NCBI GenBank assembly: GCA_964478125.1 | Contig: CAYZGR010000049.1 | Location: 1-23,365, forward strand | From: FW021-bin31 sp964478125 | Lineage (GTDB): Bacteria > Bacteroidota > Bacteroidia > Chitinophagales > Chitinophagaceae | Reading direction: 5' to 3' | Length of the DNA stretch: 23,365 nucleotides | Shown here: in pieces, positions 16,225 to 23,365 of the stretch | Layout: every line of letters begins with the position of its first letter | Numbering within the stretch: the first letter of the stretch is position 1 | Notes under the pieces: model-generated | Databases searched by the model: none | What the model saw: the letters and a program-made list of their open reading frames with translations, nothing else | Told to the model about the DNA's origin: nothing | Made by a program: the position numbers and the translations under genes

Positions 16225-16537
16225 AGAAAGAATTTCAAAGCCTCATTCCATAGCTCAATAAGGCCTTAAAGAGACGAATATTTTATAATACGTTAATATC
16301 CAGTGATTAACAAGGTTATCCAATAAATGAATGATCTTTTTTTATTATGGAATACGGACTAAAGTTAGACAAGTCTGTCTTTTTGAATAGAAGATATAGG
16401 CAAATGATTCAAAATAATTAGCAAACGTGCCATTACAGCAAGGAATCGCACTCCAAGGACTGGGAGGGATCAAAATTGAACTTATCCGGTATTGAAGCCC
16501 GCAGCAGTATTCACTCTCAGACGCAACTACCAAAAAT

Positions 16538-17503
16538 TTATGCTTCGATATCGGCCGGTTTTCGATCATAGATGGACTCAAAATATACAAGGGTTTTTCT
16601 TAACCCTTCTTTTCGGGATATCCGCGGCGTCCATCCCAGGAGTTCTTTCGCTTTACTGATATCCGGCTGACGCTTTTTGGGATCATCGGTGGGTAAAGAT
16701 TTAAAGACAACACGGGAACGGCTCCCGGTGATAGAAATGATCTCCCGGGCAAAATCTATAAGAGAAATTTCATCCGGGTTCCCTATATTTACAGGGAGGG
16801 AATAGTCGCTTAACAACAGGCGGTAAATACCCTCCAGCAGATCCTCTATAAAACAAAAAGAGCGCGTTTGGGAGCCATCTCCAAAAACCGTAAGATCTGC
16901 GCCACTTAGAGCTTGCCCCATAAAAGCCGGTAATGCCCTGCCGTCATTCAACCGCATCCGGGGCCCATAAGTATTAAAAATCCGAACGATCCGGGTGTCT
17001 ACCTTATGGTACCTGTGATAGGCCATGGTTATAGATTCCATAAACCGTTTAGCTTCATCATATACTCCACGGGGGCCAATTGGGTTCACATTCCCCCAAT
17101 AATTTTCGGTCTGGGGGTGGATATTAGGATCACCGTATACCTCCGAAGTGGAAGCTACCAGTATCCTGGCGCCTTTATCTTTGGCCAGACCCAGCAAATT
17201 ATGTGTACCCAGGGCGCCCACTTTCAGTGTCTGAATGGGCATTTTCAAATAATCAATCGGGCTTGCGGGTGAAGCAAAATGCAAAATATAATCCAACTTC
17301 CCCGGCACATGAACAAAACGGGTCACATCATAATGCATAAACTCAAAATTGGGCAGCTTGAAGAGATGCGCAATATTATCCAAACTGCCTGTCAGCAGAT
17401 TATCCATACCGATAACCCGGTACCCTTCATTCACAAAGCGGTCACAAAGGTGCGATCCGATAAAACCTGCCGCTCCGGCAATAAGCACACGTTTCTTATT
17501 CAT
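16538..17503 (-). CDS. UDP-glucuronate decarboxylase (UDP-xylose synthase family, SDR)
   Basis: A 321-residue extended short-chain dehydrogenase. The NAD-binding GAAGFIGSH loop is at 10-18. The active site shows ASTSEVYGDP (117-126) and Tyr148-x3-Lys152 in GVYDEAKR. The family-specific HFASPASPIDY (75-85) and the NPIGPRGVYDEAKRF run are those of UDP-glucuronate decarboxylases and close relatives, which convert UDP-glucuronate to UDP-xylose and CO2 in the cytoplasm. Length and ends fit the family. It lies 25 bp after a GT2 gene on the same strand and probably supplies its UDP-pentose. A dTDP-glucose or UDP-glucuronate 4-epimerase is less likely because of the ASPASP motif. Confidence 0.9.
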   Translation of the reverse strand: MNKKRVLIAGAAGFIGSHLCDRFVNEGYRVIGMDNLLTGSLDNIAHLFKLPNFEFMHYDVTRFVHVPGKLDYILHFASPASPIDYLKMPIQTLKVGALGTHNLLGLAKDKGARILVASTSEVYGDPNIHPQTENYWGNVNPIGPRGVYDEAKRFMESITMAYHRYHKVDTRIVRIFNTYGPRMRLNDGRALPAFMGQALSGADLTVFGDGSQTRSFCFIEDLLEGIYRLLLSDYSLPVNIGNPDEISLIDFAREIISITGSRSRVVFKSLPTDDPKKRQPDISKAKELLGWTPRISRKEGLRKTLVYFESIYDRKPADIEA

Positions 17504-17528
17504 AATCGAAATATAATTAAAATTTCCT

Positions 17529-18743
17529 CTAACTAAATACCTTATTTGCGATATCTTCCCTTTTTGCTTTTTGCCAGAGTACCGAATGATTCCCTTTTAG
17601 ATAACGGGAAAACCCGAGATAAACTGCATAATTCATAAAAAGAATATATTGACATATTTTACCAAACTTAAAAATTCCGCCTTTCCTCCCGGAAAAAGCG
17701 CCAAAAGCCGCCAGCAGGTAAAAACATGCCTGTAAAGTTAAAAAAACGATATAAAAAGTACCTGCCGGATGGTTAAATACCAGCAATAAATTAGAAATAA
17801 GCAATAGAGGTATACATAAAGGGGTAAGTGTCCACCGAAGTAATCGGTGAGAAAAGAACTGAAAAAATAAAACCGGATGTTTAAAAAAGTTAAAGGCGGG
17901 TTTCAATAGCTTCATTGCCTGGAAAGCGCCGGCGGCAATCCGTACTTTTCTTTTCTTTTCCTCCTCCAATGAGGCAGAAGGCCGCTCCATGGCATAGGCA
18001 CGCGGCTCGTAAGCCATGCGGTATCCCTTAAGATTCATTCGAATAGAGATCACCAGATCATCCAGTATCACACGCTCTTCCAGAGACTCCCATAGGGACG
18101 TTCTTATGGAAAACAATTCCCCGGCAGCTCCTACTACTGTATATAACCCGGCATCCAGCCGTTTCAGAAAAGATTCGTATTTCCAGTATAGTCCTTCATG
18201 AGCAACAATCGTTTCACTATTATTAGCTAAGACCCGTTTTTCTCCGGATACTCCGCCAATCTGGGGATCCCGATAATGGGAAACGATCCGTATCAGGGCT
18301 TCTCTGCACAATAAGGTATTGGCATCACAGAATACAGTTATAGGAGTTCTGACATGGGTTAAGGCCCTGTTCAAAGCAGCTGTCTTACCGGAGCGGATCC
18401 CATGATGAAGCAATCTGATCCGGGGATATTTTCTAACGATATCTGCAGTTCCATCATCTGAACCATCCGTAACAAAAAGAAGATCTATTTTATCTTCCGG
18501 ATAGTCCAATCGAAAGCAGTCCCTTATCTTGTCCTCAATAATATCGACTTCATTATAGGCAGCCACCACCAATGTAACTGGCGGAAGCTGATCTTTATTT
18601 ACTTGATGGTCAAAACCGGTCTTATCCGCTTTTATAAAAAGCGGTTTTAAATGGCTCATGATCCAGAGGAGGATACCATATCCAATATAGTTATAAAAGA
18701 CAACCGCCAGGGAAATCCAAAAGATCAGATATAAGGAGAACAT
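17529..18743 (-). CDS. Membrane GT2 glycosyltransferase (cellulose/PNAG synthase-like)
   Basis: A 404-residue membrane enzyme: one N-terminal hydrophobic segment (about 3-30), a cytoplasmic GT2 domain (54-280) and two or three C-terminal helices (about 288-380). GT2 landmarks are LVVAAYNEVDIIEDKI (58-73), Asp93 in VTDGSDDGTA, CDANT (139-143) as the metal site, and LDDLVIS (227-233), whose second Asp is the likely base. The QxxRW motif of true cellulose synthases is replaced by RKVRIAAGAFQAM, as in shorter relatives. It probably adds or polymerises sugars of an exopolysaccharide at the inner membrane. It is the first gene of an operon with the UDP-glucuronate decarboxylase. The sequence TTTTGAGGAG lies 30 bases before its ATG, also seen near two other minus-strand polysaccharide genes in the window. 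Confidence 0.9.
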   Translation of the reverse strand: MFSLYLIFWISLAVVFYNYIGYGILLWIMSHLKPLFIKADKTGFDHQVNKDQLPPVTLVVAAYNEVDIIEDKIRDCFRLDYPEDKIDLLFVTDGSDDGTADIVRKYPRIRLLHHGIRSGKTAALNRALTHVRTPITVFCDANTLLCREALIRIVSHYRDPQIGGVSGEKRVLANNSETIVAHEGLYWKYESFLKRLDAGLYTVVGAAGELFSIRTSLWESLEERVILDDLVISIRMNLKGYRMAYEPRAYAMERPSASLEEEKKRKVRIAAGAFQAMKLLKPAFNFFKHPVLFFQFFSHRLLRWTLTPLCIPLLLISNLLLVFNHPAGTFYIVFLTLQACFYLLAAFGAFSGRKGGIFKFGKICQYILFMNYAVYLGFSRYLKGNHSVLWQKAKREDIANKVFS

Positions 18744-19121
18744 TTAGAAAAAGGTTATTTTGATAACAAATTCTCCTCAAAAGTAGCCTACTCCATTCTA
18801 TTAAAGGATCTAAATTATGTAAATATAGAGATATTAAAAGTTTGCGTTGCCTTTTTCTCCATAACAGCATTGTAATTTGATATTTTATTTCTTTCTGCCC
18901 TTTGTAGAGGCTTATAAAAAAGACGCCCGGACAACCCTATAGACACCGGCTTTTTTAATCCCCGAAAACAAGCATTAACTATAAAAAACCGGACGTTTAC
19001 GAACAAGGGATATTTTTTTATATACACGACGCCTACCTTAGCCCAAAAACGCAGGGATCAAGTCCCCGGTCCAATACAGAAAAGCCTTTTTATCTTATTT
19101 TTTTAATATAAAATCAAAATC
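18744..19121. other. 378-bp divergent intergenic region
   Basis: It lies between the divergent GT2 (minus) and receiver (plus) genes and should hold both promoters. It contains TTTTGAGGAG (minus strand, 18773-18782), a terminator-like hairpin near 18915-18956, another CCGGACGTTT stretch resembling one arm of that hairpin, and a small GGGA-N5-TCCC stem at 19054-19066. No protein gene is supported; a 70-codon minus-strand open frame has no family features. Confidence 0.55.
18915..18956. terminator. Terminator-like hairpin with T-tracts on both strands
   Basis: An A-run and GCCCGG (18925-18930), then a 15-base loop, then CCGGC (18946-18950) followed by six T (18951-18956), can fold with one bulged C. 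Because both arms are flanked by A or T runs, it could terminate in either direction. It lies between divergent genes, so it may end a short untranslated RNA rather than a gene; no such RNA is otherwise identified. Confidence 0.3.
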
Positions 19122-19517
19122 GTGAATAAGCCCAAAATTTTACTCGTTGATGATAGCAAGCCGATGCTTCGACTGGTAGAAATTTTATTAAGCAAGAAGT
19201 ATGAGGTCTTTGCTGCATCCAGCGCGGTAATGGCATTAGATTGGCTACATAAGCATCCGCTGCCTGATCTGATTATTACAGACATCCAGATGCCTGTGAT
19301 CGGGGGGGTGGAATTCACATCTCATCTGGCTAATAACCCTTATTACTGTAAAATTCCCATTCTCGTATTATCCGGATACAACGATGAAGAGATCAACGAT
19401 CATTGTCGTAAATTGAATATTGAAGGTTATTTAACAAAACCGTTTGATCCCGTTGAGCTAAAAGAAAAGATCAAAAGCATATTGTGTAAGAGGGGATATT
19501 TTAAAACAGCTTTATGA
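19122..19517 (+). CDS. Single-domain response regulator (CheY-like receiver), GTG start
   Basis: A 131-residue receiver alone. Asp10/Asp11 lie in LLVDDSKPM, phospho-acceptor Asp54 in LIITDIQMPVIGG, Ser84 in LVLSGYND and Lys106 in YLTKPFD; all key residues are present. The start is GTG at 19122, and no ATG fits before beta-strand 1. There is no output domain, so it works through protein contact or phosphate transfer. It lies 45 bp before the initiating sugar transferase, which itself carries a degenerate receiver, so control of polysaccharide initiation through receiver-receiver contact is a reasonable guess. Confidence 0.9.
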   Translation: MNKPKILLVDDSKPMLRLVEILLSKKYEVFAASSAVMALDWLHKHPLPDLIITDIQMPVIGGVEFTSHLANNPYYCKIPILVLSGYNDEEINDHCRKLNIEGYLTKPFDPVELKEKIKSILCKRGYFKTAL

Positions 19518-19562
19518 TAATTACATAAGACTATTCTCTACAAAAATCACAGATTCATTGCC

Positions 19563-20720
19563 ATGAACTCTAACAATACAAACTTTCACTTTATTTTTAA
19601 GCCTGAACCTGCTACGCTTACCACTAGCAACAGCTCCCGGGAAACCCGGCTAAAAAGTATCTTTATTGTGAGAAGAGAAGAATCTCTTTCTCCCGCTTTT
19701 AATGCATTTCAAAATTATTCTCCCACCATTTTCAACGGCTTTCGCGATATTATCCTATTTTTAAATGGAGTATCGGAAGATCAATTACCAGAGGCCATCA
19801 TTGGATATTACGAAGAAGAGCTTATTAATGACATCACTTATCTGATCCGGTTTTTACAACGAAAAGATCCGCTTGCGTTCATCCCGCTTATCCTGATAGA
19901 AAGCCCCCATCATAAGGATAATAATCACACTATAAAGATGATACCGGGAGTGGATTCCTTATTAAGCTCTAATATCACGTCAGATGAAATTCAAAATGAG
20001 ATCAGACTGATAAAGAAACTTAAAAGATTCAAGAGTAAAAATTATAAGGACGTATATGCGCTTAAAGGGCCGGGCTTATCATCAAGGAAGAAATCGATCT
20101 CCTATATAATTAAGAGAGGGATGGATTTATTCGTTGCCTCTATGCTCCTATGTCTGACAGCCCCTCTCATGTTGGTTATTGCATTGATCATCAAGCTGGA
20201 ATCCAAAGGGCCGATATTTTACGCATCTTACAGATCGGGAACCGGTTATCAAATTTTTAAGTTTTTAAAATTTAGAAGTATGGTCCAGAATGCAGATGAG
20301 AAACTATCCATATTAAGCGGTCGGAATCAATACGGTAACCCCAACGAAAAGGAAGCGGTTTTCTTCAAGATCAGTGATGACCCAAGAGTCACAAAGTTTG
20401 GAAAATTTTTGAGAAACAGCAGTCTGGATGAATTACCACAGCTCTTTAATGTCATAAAGGGAGACATGTCTATTGTGGGGAACAGGCCCTTACCGCTGTA
20501 TGAAGCGAAAACGCTGACCACCGATCGCTATGCAGAACGTTTTCACGCACCGGCAGGTATTACCGGACTCTGGCAGATCACCAAAAGAGGCCAGAAAGAA
20601 ATGTCTGCAGAAGAAAGAATTGCACTTGATATCCACTATGCCAGAAATCATTCTTTCCTCTATGATATAAAAATTATCTTGAACACTCCCAAGGCTTTAA
20701 CTCAAAAGGATGATGTATAA
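19563..20720 (+). CDS. Initiating sugar transferase (polyprenyl-phosphate sugar-1-phosphate transferase) with N-terminal pseudo-receiver
   Basis: A 385-residue protein. Residues 176-382 are a bacterial sugar transferase (PF02397 type): membrane helix 187-212 after IIKRGMDLF, then KLESKGPIFYASYRSG (211-226), FKFLKFRSM (232-240), SDDPRVTKFGKFLR (271-284), SLDELPQLFNVIKGDMSIVGNRP (287-309) and ITGLWQ (333-338). It would transfer a sugar-1-phosphate onto undecaprenyl phosphate, the first step of a repeat unit. Residues 30-155 follow the alternating strand-helix order of a receiver (SIFIVRREE; LPEAIIGYYEE; FIPLILIESP; GVDSLLSS; long last helix), but the phospho-Asp position at the end of strand 3 reads GYYEEE, and strand 1 lacks the DD pair. 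The usual PglB/WbaP-like N-terminal membrane helices are absent. The next gene overlaps its stop by 11 bases. Confidence 0.88.
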   Translation: MNSNNTNFHFIFKPEPATLTTSNSSRETRLKSIFIVRREESLSPAFNAFQNYSPTIFNGFRDIILFLNGVSEDQLPEAIIGYYEEELINDITYLIRFLQRKDPLAFIPLILIESPHHKDNNHTIKMIPGVDSLLSSNITSDEIQNEIRLIKKLKRFKSKNYKDVYALKGPGLSSRKKSISYIIKRGMDLFVASMLLCLTAPLMLVIALIIKLESKGPIFYASYRSGTGYQIFKFLKFRSMVQNADEKLSILSGRNQYGNPNEKEAVFFKISDDPRVTKFGKFLRNSSLDELPQLFNVIKGDMSIVGNRPLPLYEAKTLTTDRYAERFHAPAGITGLWQITKRGQKEMSAEERIALDIHYARNHSFLYDIKIILNTPKALTQKDDV

Positions 20721-21633
20721 TCATAATAAGATGAGGCATTATCCATTGGTATCGATCGTTACATTGAACTTCAACCAGGCAAGAGTAACGCTTGAGTTCC
20801 TGGAATCATGCCAATATCTCACTTATCCCAACTATGAAATACTGGTGTGTGACATGAATTCGTCGGAAGACCTCCGGAATTTCATTAAATCAGTACAATA
20901 TCCAAACGTTTCTTTTCATTTTAGCAACAAAAACCTTGGTTTTGCGGGAGGAAACAATTGGGGAATGGAGAAAGCCGGAGGAGATTATTTTCTTTTGTTA
21001 AACAATGACACGGAAGTGTCCCCCGATCTGATTGAAAAACTGCTCATTCCATTCGAAAAGGATCCTTTGGCGGGAGTGGCCTGTCCAAAAATCAATTATT
21101 TTGATCAAAAGAACACCATTCAATATGCCGGCTTTCTGCCCATGAATCTGGTAACGGGCAGAACCTGGGCTATCGGACATCTTGAAAATGATCAGGGGCA
21201 ATATGATCATATACAGGAGACCTATGGAGCGCATGGAGCGGCCATGATGGTCAAAAAGGAAGTAATCTCCAGGGTAGGCCGGTTCCCTGAAAAATTTTTC
21301 CTTTATTATGAAGAATGGGATTGGTCAACCCGGATACAAAAAGCCGGATATAAAATATATCTTCAGGGCGAAACGGTGGTATACCATAAGGAGTCTATGA
21401 GTGTTGGCAAACAAAATCCCTTGAAGGAATATTATCTGACCAGGAACAGGATCCTCTATATGCGAAGAAATACCAAAGGATATAAATTTTTGGCATTCTC
21501 TGCTTTTTTTATCTTTTTTACCATTCCCAAGACCATATTAAAACACCTTGTCAAAGGAAATTTCAGTTTTCTGCATGCCTTCCTTAAAGGAATAAAAGAT
21601 AACCTGTCTATGTCTTCTTATTCAGTAGTCTAA
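20710..21633 (+). CDS. GT2 glycosyltransferase (rhamnosyltransferase-like)
   Basis: A 307-residue GT2 enzyme. Landmarks are VSIVTLNFNQ (14-23), CDMNSSED (47-54), NKNLGFAGGNNWGM (73-86), the metal-binding LLNNDTEV (96-103), and YYEEWDWSTRIQKAGYKI (199-216) with Glu201/Glu202 as candidate bases, followed by VVYHKE. The NLGFAGGNN and LNNDTE motifs mark the WcaE/rhamnosyltransferase-like GT2 branch that builds surface-polysaccharide repeat units. One hydrophobic segment near residues 260-280 may associate it with the membrane. ATG codons at 20710, 20713 and 20731 are possible starts; the first overlaps the sugar transferase stop by 11 bases and implies translational coupling. The downstream gene is convergent, 19 bp away. 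Confidence 0.9.
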   Translation: MMYNHNKMRHYPLVSIVTLNFNQARVTLEFLESCQYLTYPNYEILVCDMNSSEDLRNFIKSVQYPNVSFHFSNKNLGFAGGNNWGMEKAGGDYFLLLNNDTEVSPDLIEKLLIPFEKDPLAGVACPKINYFDQKNTIQYAGFLPMNLVTGRTWAIGHLENDQGQYDHIQETYGAHGAAMMVKKEVISRVGRFPEKFFLYYEEWDWSTRIQKAGYKIYLQGETVVYHKESMSVGKQNPLKEYYLTRNRILYMRRNTKGYKFLAFSAFFIFFTIPKTILKHLVKGNFSFLHAFLKGIKDNLSMSSYSVV

Positions 21634-21652
21634 TAAAAAGGGTACGGAAGGG

Positions 21653-23365
21653 TTAATGATGATGTATAACCACCTTCCGGACTCCTCTAAGTTGATGATC
21701 CTCAATGAGCTGAATAAGGTATAGGCCATCGGGCAGTCCACTTACATCCAGGGTCTTCACAATATGCGACGGGAAGGCGCCAAACTTATACTTCCTGACC
21801 ACCCTCCCATTCATATCTATCACTCTGAACCGGATAGCGCCGGTTTCTCTTCTGTTTAATCTGACGTGGAGCGTATTACTTACCACCGGATTGGGATAAA
21901 CATAAAATTTGGTTTCGGCCAGATCTATATCTAAAACCACAAAAACATCCACCTCCGTAACTGCAGTGGCCCCTTTATTATCCGTTACAGTTAATAAAAA
22001 GCGGTAAAGACCCTGTTTTAGATTCGATGCATGCCCTATGGCCTTATCGGATCCGACCAGATTGGCATGGGAAGGCCCTGATTTTTGTTGCCAATTATAT
22101 TTAACAATAGTCCCATCGGGATCAAAAGAGGCTGTTCCATCTAAAGAAGCTGAATTTTGGGGGAGGACTACGGTAATGTCTGTTTCTGCCTTAGCTACCG
22201 GAGAACGATTGGGTGTCTTATAAACGTGAACCTTTGCAGAGATGGAATCGGTAGCTCCCTCATCATCAGTCACCGTTAAAGCGAAGACATAATTTCCTGT
22301 GGTCAGCCCTGAAATACTCGTTTGAGACCTTTCAGGATCCACAATAACAGCCCGGGCAGGCCCCTCCTTTTGGGTCCAATAATAATGAGAGATCGTTCCA
22401 TCCGGATCCATAGACTTTGAACCGTCAAGATATACCGTTTGCTCCGGAAAGAAAACATCTATATCCCCGTCCTTTATTGCAGCAACCGGGGGGTGATTTT
22501 TCGCCTGTTCTACCCTGACTTCCAATGTATCGGTAGCAACGGCCCCTTTATCGTCTATTACCGTAAGCCTGAAAACATACACTCCTTCTGTCAGACCGGT
22601 AACGAATGTCTCAGCCTGTTTATCGTTCCTGATATGATAACCGCCGGGACCTGATTTCCCGACCCATTCATAAGAAACAATTCGCCCATCCGGATCCGTA
22701 GACCCAGAACCATCCAGTAAAGCAGAATCCAACGGCAATCTAATAATCTGATCTTTTCCGGCATCCGCTACAGGTCCTACATTTTGTGGAGTGGTTACGG
22801 CATGATTTGAGGATGGCGAGGAAGTCCTTCTTTTCTTAACCGTCACCTTCACATCCGCTGACGCAGCTGCACCCGAATCATCCGTTACTGTAAGGGTAAA
22901 GACGTAAACACCTTCTGCAAGTTCGGAAACTTGGGTCTTCGCTTCTTTCTTATCCTCAATTATAAGGCCATCGGGACCCGACCTCTTCTTCCAATGATAG
23001 CTCGTTATTTCACCATCCCTATCCATGGATGCGCTTCCATCCAGCGTAACGGAATTTGTAGGAAGGATGAGCGTTCGATCTTTTCCCGCATCAGCTGCTG
23101 GCGGCTCGTTAGGTGGCGTAGTCTCAGTATGATCCGGTGATGGTGAAGAAGTCCTTCTTTTCTTAACCGTCACCTTCACATCCGCAGAAGCCGTTTCACC
23201 TGCATCGTCCGTTACCGTGAGCGTGAAAACATAAGTTCCTTCCTGAAGTTCGGAAACTTTCGTCTTTAATTCTTTGCCACTCTCGATAACAGCATCGTCC
23301 GGGCCCGACCTCTGTTCCCAGCTGTAACTGGTGATCGTTCCATCCTGATCGGATGAAGCGGTTCC
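21653..23365 (-). CDS. PKD-repeat surface/secreted protein with type IX secretion sorting tail (C-terminal part)
   Basis: The frame stays open to the right edge, so the true start lies outside the window; the ATG at 23179 is internal to a repeat. At least 571 residues are visible. Reading from the edge there is one partial and four complete PKD-type domains of about 90 residues, each with LDGS-S-DPDG-I--Y-W and Y-F-LTVTDD-GA motifs. They are joined by Ser/Thr/Pro-rich linkers such as RRTSSPSPDHTETTPPNE. The last 80 residues, from FYVYPNPVVSNTLHVRL through MNGRVVRKY to GLYLIQLIEDHQLRGVRKVVIHHH, are a type A T9SS sorting domain, which directs export across the outer membrane and attachment or release. 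PKD repeats suggest an adhesin, or a spacer next to a catalytic domain farther upstream. Confidence 0.93.
   Translation of the reverse strand, partial: GTASSDQDGTITSYSWEQRSGPDDAVIESGKELKTKVSELQEGTYVFTLTVTDDAGETASADVKVTVKKRRTSSPSPDHTETTPPNEPPAADAGKDRTLILPTNSVTLDGSASMDRDGEITSYHWKKRSGPDGLIIEDKKEAKTQVSELAEGVYVFTLTVTDDSGAAASADVKVTVKKRRTSSPSSNHAVTTPQNVGPVADAGKDQIIRLPLDSALLDGSGSTDPDGRIVSYEWVGKSGPGGYHIRNDKQAETFVTGLTEGVYVFRLTVIDDKGAVATDTLEVRVEQAKNHPPVAAIKDGDIDVFFPEQTVYLDGSKSMDPDGTISHYYWTQKEGPARAVIVDPERSQTSISGLTTGNYVFALTVTDDEGATDSISAKVHVYKTPNRSPVAKAETDITVVLPQNSASLDGTASFDPDGTIVKYNWQQKSGPSHANLVGSDKAIGHASNLKQGLYRFLLTVTDNKGATAVTEVDVFVVLDIDLAETKFYVYPNPVVSNTLHVRLNRRETGAIRFRVIDMNGRVVRKYKFGAFPSHIVKTLDVSGLPDGLYLIQLIEDHQLRGVRKVVIHHH
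22821..22858. repeat. Intragenic direct repeat, copy 1 (PKD linker)
   Basis: A 38-base stretch beginning GAAGTCCTTC and ending ACATCCGC is identical to 23148-23185. The offset is 327 bases, exactly 109 codons, one PKD-plus-linker unit. It encodes the end of one PKD domain and the KKRRTSS linker start on the minus strand, and indicates a recent in-frame duplication. Confidence 0.8.
23148..23185. repeat. Intragenic direct repeat, copy 2 (PKD linker)
   Basis: Second copy of the 38-base sequence at 22821-22858. Further similar stretches flank it (for example GTTCGGAAACTT at both places), so the duplicated unit is the whole PKD domain and linker. Confidence 0.8.

Larger units (their letters stand above)
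16009..16537. other. 529-bp intergenic region upstream of the LytTR operon
   Basis: No convincing gene. It separates the UDP-glucuronate decarboxylase stop (minus) from the LytTR start (minus), so it should hold the end of one operon and the promoter of the next. Visible structure is a perfect 11-bp direct repeat at 16194-16224, a 5-bp inverted repeat at 16098-16114, and additional AACACCCT (16053-16060) and GACACCC sequences near the gene. I could not find a good Bacteroidota TTTG...TAnnTTTG promoter or a strong terminator. Confidence 0.6.

Noticed and set aside
16367..16384. AGACA-N4-TGTCT stem followed by five T on the plus strand
   Set aside because: The stem is only 5 bp and there is no plus-strand gene upstream; on the minus strand, where the decarboxylase transcript runs, no T-tract follows.
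16345..16590. 81-codon minus-strand open frame overlapping the end of the decarboxylase gene
   Set aside because: No family features, odd residue composition, overlaps a well-supported gene in another frame and lies mostly in an AT-rich spacer.
18815..19027. 70-codon minus-strand open frame in the divergent spacer
   Set aside because: It crosses the terminator-like hairpin and has no recognisable motif; probably non-coding.
21653..23179. ATG at 23179 as the start of the PKD protein
   Set aside because: The reading frame continues without a stop to 23365 and encodes a further PKD segment, so this ATG is internal.

Overview
The window reads as a chromosomal segment of a free-living Bacteroidota bacterium (Cytophagia/Chitinophagia-like; this placement is inference). 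The evidence is a PKD-repeat protein ending in a type IX secretion C-terminal sorting tail, a 7TMR-DISM histidine kinase, LytTR and RpfG-type receivers, an Rv1355c-type ThiF/nitroreductase fusion, moderately AT-rich DNA, and many short gene overlaps. I see no rRNA, tRNA, CRISPR array, transposase or phage gene.

Layout. (1) Positions 1-4764, minus strand: a polysaccharide/glycolipid operon read right to left. It holds a GT4-type glycosyltransferase, a hexapeptide acyltransferase, a UbiA-family polyprenyl-phosphate phosphoribosyltransferase, a polytopic GT-C (GT39-like) glycosyltransferase, and the first 43 codons of a DprE1-like FAD oxidase cut by the window edge. Most junctions overlap by a few bases. 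UbiA plus a DprE1-like oxidase suggests a polyprenyl-phosphate pentose donor made and used locally. (2) 4921-5388, minus: a stand-alone RpfG-type receiver, with a terminator-like hairpin after it. (3) 5534-12675, plus: the most unusual part. A 782-residue ThiF/E1-like plus nitroreductase fusion is followed at 13 bp by a LuxI/GNAT-like synthase and at 3 bp by a 7TMR-DISM sensor kinase. After 249 bp come a receiver-ATPase protein whose phospho-acceptor histidine is replaced by lysine, and a single receiver that starts with TTG inside it. I read this as a possible small-molecule synthesis-and-sensing module. (4) 12718-16008, minus: a LytTR response regulator and a PAS-PAS-HisKA-HATPase-REC-HPt hybrid kinase in one operon, with candidate operator repeats upstream. 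(5) 16538-18743, minus: a processive-type GT2 and a UDP-glucuronate decarboxylase. (6) 19122-21633, plus: a single receiver (GTG start), an initiating sugar transferase carrying a degenerate receiver at its N-terminus, and a GT2. (7) 21653-23365, minus: the C-terminal part of a large PKD-repeat T9SS cargo protein that continues past the right edge.

Together, the window is a surface-polysaccharide locus (initiating transferase, glycosyltransferases, UDP-xylose supply, acyl decoration, polyprenyl-phosphate sugar donor) interleaved with an unusually dense set of phosphorelay proteins: seven proteins with an intact receiver domain or kinase core, plus one degenerate receiver fused to the sugar transferase. 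A natural hypothesis is that polysaccharide output is controlled by phosphorelay signalling, possibly in response to a compound made by the 5534-8714 enzymes.
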